NCBI RefSeq assembly: GCF_046530675.1
Contig: NZ_CP172558.1
Location: 2,666,001-2,730,000, forward strand
DNA length: 64,000 nucleotides
Direction: 5' to 3'
DNA from: Chitinibacter sp046530675
GTDB taxonomy: Bacteria > Pseudomonadota > Gammaproteobacteria > Burkholderiales > Chitinibacteraceae
Positions 44,416 through 52,996 of this stretch are shown piece after piece; position 1 is the stretch's first letter; each line of letters begins with the position of its first letter. A program made the position numbers and the translations under genes. A model generated the notes under the pieces. That model searched no databases. It saw nothing but the letters and a program-made list of their open reading frames with translations, and was not told the DNA's origin.

Positions 44416-45861
44416 ATGAGCCAAAAACTCAAAGATATTCCAGTCAATGTGGTCAACGTCAAAGACGATGGCGAGCTTGAAGAAATCACGTTGTACGCGG
44501 CACACAAAAAAATATACCCGCGCTGGATCAATGGCTTCTGGAATAAATGGCGAATCTTTTTTGTGATTGCCACGCAGCTCTTTTTTTATGCCATGCCCTG
44601 GATCGAGATTAACGAAAGACAGGCCTTGCTGTTCGATCTGGTCGAGCGCAAGTTTTATATTTTTGGTCTGATTTTTCTGCCGCAAGATTTTATTTATCTG
44701 ACCGCCCTGCTACTGCTGTCAGCCTTTGGCCTGTTTGCCTGGACGACGATAGGCGGACGGCTTTGGTGCGGATACGCCTGCCCTCAAACTGTTTACACCG
44801 AGATTTTTCTCTGGATAGAAAAATGGGTTGAGGGTGATCGCGCCGCGCGTATCAAACTCGATCACGCCCCGCTCAGTACACGCAAACTTCGGCTAAAAGC
44901 AATCAAACACAGCCTCTGGATCATTTTTTCGCTCTGGACCGGCTTTACTTTTGTTGGTTATTTCACGCCCATTCAGACGCTATGGCAGGAAATGCTGACG
45001 ATAACGCTGACAGTCAACGAATCGTTCTGGATTCTGTTTTACGGATTTGCAACGTATGGCAATGCCGGCTGGTTGCGCGAGCAGGTCTGCAAATACATGT
45101 GCCCTTATGCCCGCTTTCAAAGTGCCATGTTTGATGCGGATACTCTGATCATCAGTTACGATCAGGAACGCGGTGAAAGCCGTGGCGCTCGCAAAAAAGG
45201 CTCGGATTACAAGGCGGCCGGATTGGGTGACTGCATTGATTGCACGATGTGTGTCCAGGTGTGCCCGGTTGGCATTGATATCCGTGAAGGTCTGCAATAT
45301 GAATGTATTGGCTGCGCGGCCTGCATTGATGCTTGCGATGAAATCATGGACAAAATGCAATATCCGCGCGGACTGATCCGTTACACCACCGAAAATGCGC
45401 TCGAACACAAATATCCAGAGCGCGATATCGCCAAGCAGCTCAAACGACCACGCGTCGTGATGTACGCGCTGTTGCTTGCCATTATTCTGGGTGTGAGCGC
45501 TTATTCCTTAGTCCATCGTCAACCGATCAAAGTGAATATCCAGCGTGATCGCGTGGCGCTGGTGCGCGAAGTAGAAGACGGCTGGCTAGAAAATACATAT
45601 TTGGTGCAAATCCAGAATGCCAGTGAAAAAGCGCATACCTATGTCATCAGTGCCGAAGGACTGCCTTCGATCAAAGTGGTTGCCGAAGGCTCTGGTCAGT
45701 ACCAGCTGGAACCTACTGCAACAACGGATGTCTCAATCCGACTGCAAGTTGCTCCCGAACACGCCAAAGCGGGCAGCCATGAAATTTATTTCACGGTCAA
45801 AGCACTGGATGACGAATCGATTTTCAGCCGTGAAAAAGCGACCTTTATTGGACAAAACTAA
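44416..45861 (+). CDS. ccoG: Cytochrome c oxidase accessory protein (Fe-S)
   Basis: A 481-residue membrane protein (FixG/RdxA type) with about five helices. It has iron-sulfur motifs: CGYACPQTVYTEIF in the membrane part, CKYMCPYARFQ, and two ferredoxin 4Fe-4S clusters CIDCTMCVQVCP and CIGCAACIDACD. CcoG is a Cu(II) reductase that supports copper delivery for cbb3 assembly. The C-terminal Ig-like domain is present. Start at ATG 44416 with GGGAG 7 bases upstream. The following fixH is directly adjacent. Confidence 0.95.
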   Translation: MSQKLKDIPVNVVNVKDDGELEEITLYAAHKKIYPRWINGFWNKWRIFFVIATQLFFYAMPWIEINERQALLFDLVERKFYIFGLIFLPQDFIYLTALLLLSAFGLFAWTTIGGRLWCGYACPQTVYTEIFLWIEKWVEGDRAARIKLDHAPLSTRKLRLKAIKHSLWIIFSLWTGFTFVGYFTPIQTLWQEMLTITLTVNESFWILFYGFATYGNAGWLREQVCKYMCPYARFQSAMFDADTLIISYDQERGESRGARKKGSDYKAAGLGDCIDCTMCVQVCPVGIDIREGLQYECIGCAACIDACDEIMDKMQYPRGLIRYTTENALEHKYPERDIAKQLKRPRVVMYALLLAIILGVSAYSLVHRQPIKVNIQRDRVALVREVEDGWLENTYLVQIQNASEKAHTYVISAEGLPSIKVVAEGSGQYQLEPTATTDVSIRLQVAPEHAKAGSHEIYFTVKALDDESIFSREKATFIGQN

Positions 45862-45873
45862 TTGGAAATAAAC

Positions 45874-46359
45874 GTGAATAAACCCTGGTACAAGCACGCG
45901 CATGTCTGGCTGCTGATTTTGTTTCCCGCGCTCGCCATCGTCGGTGGCATCAACATGATTTATCTGGTCAATACCAATCAGGACGGACTGGTGAGCGATA
46001 GTTATTACAAGGACGGGCAAAAAATTAACGAGAGACTGGCATTGGATCGACATGCCAATGCGATAGGTATTCACGCACAAGTTTTACTGGGAGAAAATCA
46101 GCAAAATCTTCGAATTATGCTCAATCAAAATATCCAGGGTGAATTACGTCTCAAACTATCTCACCCGACACGGGTTGGCATTGATCAGCAAATCAAGCTC
46201 AAGGCTATCTCGCCAATGATGTATGAAGGGGTATTACCGCAACGTCTCGCGCTGGAGCGCTGGCAAATTGAATTAACCGATGAGAAATCAAGCTGGCGTC
46301 TGGTTAAAGAATGGCAGGTATTGCCCGATGAGCCAGTCCAGATAAGCCCTTTAAAGTAA
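45874..46359 (+). CDS. fixH: FixH family protein
   Basis: A 161-residue inner-membrane protein involved in cbb3 oxidase maturation. A single N-terminal helix (WLLILFPALAIVGGINMIYLV) follows MNKPWYKHAHV, then VSDSYYKDGQKINERLALDRHA is the conserved FixH block. The start is a GTG at 45874 with GGAA 6 bases upstream; a TTG at 45862, immediately after the ccoG stop, is possible. Confidence 0.88.
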   Translation: MNKPWYKHAHVWLLILFPALAIVGGINMIYLVNTNQDGLVSDSYYKDGQKINERLALDRHANAIGIHAQVLLGENQQNLRIMLNQNIQGELRLKLSHPTRVGIDQQIKLKAISPMMYEGVLPQRLALERWQIELTDEKSSWRLVKEWQVLPDEPVQISPLK

Positions 46360-46369
46360 TACCCAGCAG

Positions 46370-46399
46370 AAAACAGCCCAGTATAGACTGGGCTGTTTT
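46370..46399. terminator. Bidirectional rho-independent terminator after fixH
   Basis: AAAACAGCCCAGT (46370-46382), loop ATAG, ACTGGGCTGTTTT (46387-46399). Serves fixH and the convergent YjfB-like gene. Confidence 0.85.
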
Positions 46400-46403
46400 T
46401 CGA

Positions 46404-46595
46404 TCAGGCTTTCACATCCACATTCTGCCCCAAATGCGCCGGATTGTTGCTCGGCACAGCCGGCAAGGCTTCAAGCAGGGTCATCGCTCCCTGAGCCTGA
46501 ATATCCATTGATTTGCGCAGCATCATGATTGACGCAAGCCCCTGTACACTGCCATCAGTGGCATTGCTAGCCGCACTGACCATACTCGCATCCAT
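46404..46595 (-). CDS. YjfB-like putative motility protein
   Basis: A 63-residue protein beginning MDASMVSAASNATDGSVQGLASIMMLRKSMDIQAQGAMTLLEALP. The pattern of a small-residue N-terminal region and VLKKALDIQ-like helix (here MLRKSMDIQAQGAMTLLEAL) matches the short YjfB/putative motility family found near flagellar regulons. GGAGG lies 6-8 bases before the ATG at 46595. No flagellar genes are in the window, so its role is unclear. Confidence 0.7.
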   Translation of the reverse strand: MDASMVSAASNATDGSVQGLASIMMLRKSMDIQAQGAMTLLEALPAVPSNNPAHLGQNVDVKA

Positions 46596-46699
46596 AAACT
46601 CCTCCCCTTCGCCGCAAAAAAACATCGCCCGTGCAACAAGCATAAATTGAAGCCACAAATCAGCAAACGGTGCTGAGGCGCTAATGATAAAATATCGGC

Positions 46700-49600
46700 A
46701 TGAATGCTCCTTCCTTTATCCATTTACGCCTCCATTCCGAATTTTCCGTGACCGACGGTATTGTTCGGCTTGATGATGCGGTCAAGCGTGCCAAATCCGA
46801 GCAAATGCCGGCGATAGGCGTTTCCGATCTGATGAACCTGTTTGGCATGGTCAAGCACTATAAAGCTTGTCGAAATGCCGGACTCAAGCCCATCGTCGGT
46901 CTTGATGCCTGGGTAGAAAATGAAGACGACCGCGATAAAGCGCAACGGATTTTACTCATTTGCAAAAATCGCGCCGGTTATGGCCGTTTATGCGAATTAC
47001 TGACGCAAGCGTACAAAAGCAATCAATATCGCGGTCGTGGTGAGCTGAAAAAAGAATGGCTGATGCAAGGCGACAATAGCGGGCTCATTTGTCTTTCGGG
47101 TGCCGAACTGGGCGAAATTGGCGGACAAATTCTCGCCAATAATGACGCAGCAGCACTCGATGCCGCACGCTGGTGGTCGGCGCTGTTTCCAAATAATTTC
47201 TACCTGGAAATCCAGCGTACCGGCAACGCCAGCAGCGAGAAAAGCCTGCAAGGCCACCTCGATATTGCCGAACAACTTAATCTGCCTGTCGTCGCGACAC
47301 ATCCGATTCAGTTTATGAATCGCGAAGACTTTAAAGCCCACGAAGCGCGTACCTGCATTGCAGAAGGCTTTGTAATGGCCGATAAGCGCCGCCCCAAGCG
47401 TTTTACCGAAGAGCAATACTTCAAATCCATTGCAGAAATGCAGGCGCTATTTTCAGACTTGCCCGAAGCGCTCGCCAATAGCGTGACCATTGCGCAAAGC
47501 TGCAATTTGAATATTGTGCTGGGCAAAAATTATCTGCCGCTGTTTCCGACGCCCGATGGCATGACGCTGGATGATTTTCTGGTGTATGAAGCTAAACGCG
47601 GCTTGGAGATGCGGCTTGCGCAGCTATACCCCGATGAAGCCAAGCGCGAGGCCGAGCGGCCGCGCTACTACGAACGACTCAAATTCGAAACCGACACCAT
47701 CGTCCAGATGGGCTTTCCCGGCTACTTTCTGATCGTTGCCGACTTTATTGCCTGGGGCAAAGTCAACGGCTGCCCGGTGGGGCCTGGTCGTGGCTCGGGT
47801 GCGGGTTCGCTCGTTGCATATAGCCTGGGCATTACCGACATCGACCCAACGGCTTACGCCCTGCTGTTCGAGCGTTTTCTGAATCCAGAACGCGTTTCGA
47901 TGCCCGACTTCGATATCGACTTCTGCCAGGAAAATCGCTGGCGTGTGATCGAGTACGTTCGTGAAAAATACGGCGCTGAAGCCGTCAGCCAGATCGCGAC
48001 TTTCGGTACGATGGCAGCCAAAGCCGTTGTGCGCGACGTTGGCCGTGTGCTTGATTTGCCCTATATGTTCTGTGATGGCGTTTCCAAACTGATTCCCGCT
48101 GCACCGGGTAAGCAATACAGCCTGGACGACGCGATTGAAATGGTGCCCGAATTAGCCAGCCGTCTGGAGCGCGAAGAAGAGCTCAAAGAATTGTGGGATC
48201 TGGCCAAAACGCTCGAAGGCCTGACGCGCAATATCGGTATGCATGCGGGGGGGGTATTGATCGCTCCGGGGCGGATTACCGACTTCTGCCCGGTATACCA
48301 GGCCGCAGGTGAAGATGCTTCTCCAGTCTCAATGCTCGATAAAGACGACGTTGAATCGGTTGGACTCGTGAAGTTTGACTTCTTGGGTCTGCGCAACCTG
48401 ACGATTATCGAGCTGGCGCTGCAATACATTAAAAACCAGACCGGCGAATACCTGGATCTGATGAGTCTAGGTTTTGACGATCAGGCTGCGTATCAGGTTT
48501 TCCGCGATGCCAATACGACCGGCGTATTCCAGGTCGAGTCGGACGGCATGAAGCGCTTGCTCGAAAAGCTCGCTCCCGACCGTTTTGAGGACATCATCGC
48601 CGTGTTGGCACTCTACCGTCCGGGGCCACTCGGTTCGGGCATGGTTGACACCTTTATCAACCGGAAAAAAGGCATCGAGCAGCCCGACTACTTCCACCCT
48701 GATCTGGAAAAATGTCTGGAGCCGACTTACGGCGTTATCGTTTACCAAGAACAGGTAATGCAGATTTCGCAGATTATCGGCGGCTACACGCTCGGTGGCG
48801 CCGATATGTTGCGCCGTGCGATGGGTAAGAAAAAGCCCGAAGAAATGGCCAAACACCGTGCGACGATTGCCGAAGGTGCTGCCCAAAAAGGTTACGATCC
48901 GGCACTCGCCGAGCAGCTGTTTGACTTGATGACGAAGTTTGCCGAATACGGCTTTAACAAGTCGCATACGGCGGCGTACGCAGTGGTGTCATATCACACG
49001 GCGTGGCTCAAAGCACATCACACTGCTGCGTTTATGGCGGCGACGATGTCGTCCGAGCTCGACAATACCGATCAGCTCAAAGTGTTTTTTGACGATTGTC
49101 TCGAGAAAAACAAACTCGAAATCCTGCCGCCCGACGTCAATCAAAGCTTTTATCGCTTTATGCCAGTCGGCAAACGGCAAATCCGTTATGCGCTGGGTGC
49201 AATCAAAGGCGTTGGTGAAGGCGCGGTTAATATGATTGTCGCCGAGCGCGAGAAAAACGGCCCGTTCACATCAATTTACGATCTGTGCAGCCGTACCGAC
49301 AAAAAAGAAGTCAATAAACGCGTACTCGAAGCGCTGATCCGTGGCGGTGCTTTTGACGCGATTGACCCGCACCGTGCGCGCCTGATGGCGAACGTCGAGC
49401 AAGCGATGGCGGTTGCCGAAGCAGAAAATGCCAATGCCAATCAAATCAGCTTGTTTGATCTGCTCGAACCCACTGCTGCACCGCAATTTGAAATGATTGA
49501 AGTGCCGCTCTGGGACGATAAAATCAAGCTCGCTGAAGAAAAAACGGCGATAGGCTTTTATCTTTCAGGCCACCCATTTGACGCGCACGCCAAGGCGATC

Positions 49601-50140
49601 AAGGGTTTGATTAAGACACGGCTTGATCGACTGCAAAACCAGCGCGAACCGCAATTTATTGCCGGGATTGTCGCTGGCATGCGGGTTAAAAACGGCGAAC
49701 GGGGACGGATGTGCTTTTTGCAGCTCGATGACGGTTATGGCAAAGTTGAAGTATCGCTTTTCTCTGACTCGTTTGAAGCCAATCGCACCAAGTTAAAAGA
49801 AGATGCGCTCCTGGTCATTGAAGCCAAGGTGTCGGAAGACCGTTTCTCGGGTGGACAGCGCATTATCGCTGATCGGGTTTTCGATATCGCAGAAACCCGC
49901 AGCCACTTTGCCCGCTCCTTGAAAATTGATGTTGGCAGTCAGGGCAATGCTGACAAACTTAAAGCCATTCTGGCGGCTCATTCTGCTGAGGAAGGTTGTG
50001 CTGTAGACATAAAATATCGTAATAGCGCGGCAAGCTGTGAGATTCGTTTGGGTCAGCAATGGCGGGCGCTATTGCGCGATGAACTGCTTGCCGAGCTGAA
50101 AGACTGGCTCGGTGCACAGGCGATTGAGGTTCACTTCTGA
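46700..50140 (+). CDS. dnaE: DNA polymerase III alpha subunit
   Basis: Catalytic subunit of the replicative polymerase. The 1146-residue protein has the N-terminal PHP domain (FIHLRLHSEFSVTDGIV, GVSDLMNLFG), the C-family polymerase core with PGRGSGAGSLVAYSLGITDIDP and catalytic aspartates in MPDFDIDFCQ, the helix-hairpin-helix block, and an OB domain near residues 970-1070. Length and order are normal for DnaE1. TAAAAT, 12 to 17 bases upstream of the ATG, may be the -10. Confidence 0.97.
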   Translation: MNAPSFIHLRLHSEFSVTDGIVRLDDAVKRAKSEQMPAIGVSDLMNLFGMVKHYKACRNAGLKPIVGLDAWVENEDDRDKAQRILLICKNRAGYGRLCELLTQAYKSNQYRGRGELKKEWLMQGDNSGLICLSGAELGEIGGQILANNDAAALDAARWWSALFPNNFYLEIQRTGNASSEKSLQGHLDIAEQLNLPVVATHPIQFMNREDFKAHEARTCIAEGFVMADKRRPKRFTEEQYFKSIAEMQALFSDLPEALANSVTIAQSCNLNIVLGKNYLPLFPTPDGMTLDDFLVYEAKRGLEMRLAQLYPDEAKREAERPRYYERLKFETDTIVQMGFPGYFLIVADFIAWGKVNGCPVGPGRGSGAGSLVAYSLGITDIDPTAYALLFERFLNPERVSMPDFDIDFCQENRWRVIEYVREKYGAEAVSQIATFGTMAAKAVVRDVGRVLDLPYMFCDGVSKLIPAAPGKQYSLDDAIEMVPELASRLEREEELKELWDLAKTLEGLTRNIGMHAGGVLIAPGRITDFCPVYQAAGEDASPVSMLDKDDVESVGLVKFDFLGLRNLTIIELALQYIKNQTGEYLDLMSLGFDDQAAYQVFRDANTTGVFQVESDGMKRLLEKLAPDRFEDIIAVLALYRPGPLGSGMVDTFINRKKGIEQPDYFHPDLEKCLEPTYGVIVYQEQVMQISQIIGGYTLGGADMLRRAMGKKKPEEMAKHRATIAEGAAQKGYDPALAEQLFDLMTKFAEYGFNKSHTAAYAVVSYHTAWLKAHHTAAFMAATMSSELDNTDQLKVFFDDCLEKNKLEILPPDVNQSFYRFMPVGKRQIRYALGAIKGVGEGAVNMIVAEREKNGPFTSIYDLCSRTDKKEVNKRVLEALIRGGAFDAIDPHRARLMANVEQAMAVAEAENANANQISLFDLLEPTAAPQFEMIEVPLWDDKIKLAEEKTAIGFYLSGHPFDAHAKAIKGLIKTRLDRLQNQREPQFIAGIVAGMRVKNGERGRMCFLQLDDGYGKVEVSLFSDSFEANRTKLKEDALLVIEAKVSEDRFSGGQRIIADRVFDIAETRSHFARSLKIDVGSQGNADKLKAILAAHSAEEGCAVDIKYRNSAASCEIRLGQQWRALLRDELLAELKDWLGAQAIEVHF

Positions 50141-50146
50141 TGTGTT

Positions 50147-50170
50147 AAGGGCGGTTCAATCACCGCCCTT
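50147..50170. terminator. Rho-independent terminator between dnaE and the GGDEF-EAL gene
   Basis: AAGGGCGGT (50147-50155), loop of six, ACCGCCCTT (50162-50170) followed by TTTC. Both genes converge here. Confidence 0.8.
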
Positions 50171-50177
50171 TTCGCAT

Positions 50178-52583
50178 TTAAAGCAAAGGTTGCGGCTTGC
50201 CGAAAAAATAGCCTTGTGCATAATCCACGCCGATTTCGTCCAGTTCGGCCAGAATCGCTTCGGTTTCTACAAACTCGGCAATCGTACGGATACCCAGGCT
50301 ATGGGCGATACCGTTTACGGCAATCACCATCTGGCGGCTGACTTTATCTTCCGCAATATCAGTCACCAGCGAGCCATCGATTTTCAGGAAATCAACCGGT
50401 AGCGTTTTCAGATAATTGAATGATGAGAAGCCGCTGCCAAAGTCGTCCAGTGCAAACTTGCAGCCACGCGTTCGCAAGGTTTCGATAAAAATGGATGATT
50501 CTTTCAAATTGGAAATCGCTGCGGTTTCGGTGATTTCAAAGCTGATCGACTCTGCTGGAACCTGAGTTCGATCCAGTTGTTGCAAAATAAACGCCAAAGT
50601 CTGCTTATTGAGAGATTTTCCGGACAGATTGATTGCCAGATGCGGCAAATCTTCACCTTTTTTCATTCGCTCCGCTAAGTATTGAATACTGTTCTCGACC
50701 ACCCACTTATCCACTTGCGCCATCATATCGTAGCGTTCTGCGGCAGGAATAAATGCGCCAGGCGGAATCACACGACCACTGGAATCGATCAGCCGCAATA
50801 GGATTTCCAGGTGGTGAGCCTCTTGCCGGCTCTGATCCATAGGCATAATTGGTTGGGCATACAGCTGGAAACGGTTTTGTTCAATGGCTTCCTTCAGTGT
50901 CACCAGCAACTGGATTTCGTTGTGCCGTTCCTGCAAATTCTGATCATCGCTGCTATACCAGCTTAATTGATTACGCCCCGCATCTTTGGCGGCAAAGCAG
51001 GCTACATCAGCTTTACTCATCGCCTCCTGAGGCGTTGCACAGCGTTGATCCAGTTTAACGAGTCCGATACTCACGGTAACGCCGTGAGGCCTTTCTTGCC
51101 AAACAAAACGAAATTGCGCAAGCGCATGCAAAATGCGTTCAGCCAATACCTGCGCCTCATCATCACTGGTTTGAGACAGCAAAACGCCGAACTCATCCCC
51201 TCCCAGCCGACCCAAAATAGATCGCGAAGGCAGCATCAAGCCTTGCAATAGCGAAGTGACATGACGCAATAACTCATCGCCGGCCAAATGCCCGCAAGTA
51301 TCATTCACCAGCTTGAACTGATCCAGATCAAGCAGCATCAACACCTGAGGGTCTCCCCCATTTTTTACTTGCTGGTGTGCTTCATTAAGCGCGTTTTCAA
51401 ATCCACGGCGGTTGGTCAAACCGGTCAGATAATCATGTTCTGCTTGATAAGCGAGCTTCTCAGTCAGCGCTTGTGATTTGGTTACATCGTGCAACACCAG
51501 AACCAAGCCAACGACCTGTCCATCTTGATCGGAAATCGGTGCAACTGCATACTCAACATTCAGTTTTGCCCCTTCACGATTGAGCAACATGGCCTTCTGA
51601 CCATTTTGTGGCTTGAGCAGATCTCGAGCGCGCAACAGCACTTTATGCAATTCATCAGGCGTTAAATCCCCCCCCAGGCAAAGCAGATCTGCAACTTCAC
51701 GCCCACGTGCATCAGCAACCTCCCAACCTGTCAGTGCCTCTGCAGCAGGGTTGATCAGCTTGATTTTGAAATCACTATCCGTCGTCAGAATCGCATCGGT
51801 AATCGAAATTAACGTAACCTCAGCCAATTCTTTTTCAAGGTACAGCGCACGCTGAGCCTCTTCGCGCTCTTCATGACCACGACGAATATTGCGACGCATT
51901 TCGTTGATGGCATCGACCAAAGTTTGCATTTCATCGTTTTGCTGTGTAATGCGGGATAATTTCAGCGGTTCGGAAAGTTGCTGGTAATTGAAATGCCGGG
52001 TGTAATCAGAGACATGGCTCAAATGCCGGGCAATCAGACGGTGATACAGAATCAGAAAGAAAATGGATGCAGCAGCCATCCCCAAGCCCTGCACGATCAA
52101 AAAGCGCAGAAATTGCAAATATAAACGTGATTCAACCTCGGCCAGTGTCGTGCTGATTTTCAACTCACCGAGCACGACTTCCTTGTTGGTCAGCGGGTGT
52201 AAATAAATCACCGGAAAAGACTCGCTGACAACATTGTCCTTTGAATTTAACGACGCGCCTGCACCATACTGCTGCCCATCGTTTTCTGTCAGCAAGACAT
52301 GCTTAACGACCCGAGTTTGCAAGAGAGAGTTCAGTTGCCCGTGAATCGCATCGGTATTGACCAGCCACAAATTGCTGGCCAGTTGCTGGGTAACGCTTTG
52401 CCCAAGCGTTTGTAAATCGATTTTTGCTTGCAACAAGCTGCGGTCATATTCCTGTTTAAGCAAAAACAGGCTCATTGCGACACTCACGACCAAGCCTGAT
52501 GCGAACACAGCCAGAACCAGCTGCCAGGCAAGGCGATTGGCGCTATAAATACGCCCGATGCGCTGCAAAAAAGAAAAATTCAC
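50178..52583 (-). CDS. Membrane sensor with PAS, GGDEF and EAL domains
   Basis: An 801-residue cyclic-di-GMP protein. Two N-terminal helices (about 18-42 and 160-180) flank a ~120-residue periplasmic sensor; a HAMP region and a PAS domain (~250-370) follow. The GGDEF domain has an intact GGDEF at 461-465, but the I-site RxxD is absent (P452 to S455). The EAL domain reads EIL at 593-595 in place of EAL but keeps ITET, DDFGSG, KIDGS and AEFVE. Cyclase activity is likely; phosphodiesterase activity may persist with an altered motif. It starts with GTG at 52583. Confidence 0.88.
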   Translation of the reverse strand: MNFSFLQRIGRIYSANRLAWQLVLAVFASGLVVSVAMSLFLLKQEYDRSLLQAKIDLQTLGQSVTQQLASNLWLVNTDAIHGQLNSLLQTRVVKHVLLTENDGQQYGAGASLNSKDNVVSESFPVIYLHPLTNKEVVLGELKISTTLAEVESRLYLQFLRFLIVQGLGMAAASIFFLILYHRLIARHLSHVSDYTRHFNYQQLSEPLKLSRITQQNDEMQTLVDAINEMRRNIRRGHEEREEAQRALYLEKELAEVTLISITDAILTTDSDFKIKLINPAAEALTGWEVADARGREVADLLCLGGDLTPDELHKVLLRARDLLKPQNGQKAMLLNREGAKLNVEYAVAPISDQDGQVVGLVLVLHDVTKSQALTEKLAYQAEHDYLTGLTNRRGFENALNEAHQQVKNGGDPQVLMLLDLDQFKLVNDTCGHLAGDELLRHVTSLLQGLMLPSRSILGRLGGDEFGVLLSQTSDDEAQVLAERILHALAQFRFVWQERPHGVTVSIGLVKLDQRCATPQEAMSKADVACFAAKDAGRNQLSWYSSDDQNLQERHNEIQLLVTLKEAIEQNRFQLYAQPIMPMDQSRQEAHHLEILLRLIDSSGRVIPPGAFIPAAERYDMMAQVDKWVVENSIQYLAERMKKGEDLPHLAINLSGKSLNKQTLAFILQQLDRTQVPAESISFEITETAAISNLKESSIFIETLRTRGCKFALDDFGSGFSSFNYLKTLPVDFLKIDGSLVTDIAEDKVSRQMVIAVNGIAHSLGIRTIAEFVETEAILAELDEIGVDYAQGYFFGKPQPLL

Positions 52584-52947
52584 AAGTTGAAACCCGATTT
52601 AATAAGCGCCTTGCCCAGCATAATCGCTCCCCTGTAAGGAAACAAGTATTCGAAGCCAATCAAACGCCCTAATACGACAAAATTATGAAATGTAATCTAG
52701 GAGTACTTTGAGTTTAAGCAACAGGGAAAAAGCTTTCAAATAAGGCGTAAAGTAACAGACAGTGCAGGTGCTTAAGCATGATAAAACCACGCACCTTGCC
52801 GGCATGTGCACTTACACTGTGCATGTCAGATGAAGCTATTTGGCATCGGTAATCATTACCCATTGCCAATACTAAGCAATAACATTTCTTCGCGTACTTT
52901 GCCACCCGCACGAAGAAAAACAATTTCAATTCAATACGATGCTGCGT
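52584..52947. other. Gene-free spacer between GGDEF-EAL gene and copA
   Basis: No credible gene; the long antisense frame at 52714-53292 mirrors copA. The spacer holds a perfect TGCTTAAGCA palindrome at 52769-52778 and a GGTAATCATTACC dyad at 52848-52860, flanked by TTGGCA (52840-52845) and TGCCAA (52864-52869). This nearly 30-bp dyad is probably a regulator site or hairpin. Confidence 0.55.
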
Positions 52948-52996
52948 ATACCCCTTGCCGGTATTGGGTATTGTGGCTACTATACCCCCATGGGTA
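52947..52996 (+). promoter_or_regulatory. copA promoter with two CsoR-like palindromes
   Basis: TTGCCG (52955-52960) and TACTAT (52978-52983) are 17 bases apart and predict a start at 52990. TACCC (52949-52953) and GGGTA (52966-52970) flank the -35 region. TACCC-CCAT-GGGTA (52983-52996) spans the -10 end and the start site. TACCC/GGGTA pairs are typical CsoR operators, and a CsoR-like gene lies in this operon. Confidence 0.6.

Noticed and set aside
52945..52980. MerR/CueR-type operator at copA
   Set aside because: Promoter spacing is 17 bases and not 19, and the TACCC/GGGTA pairs with a downstream csoR-like gene fit CsoR better.
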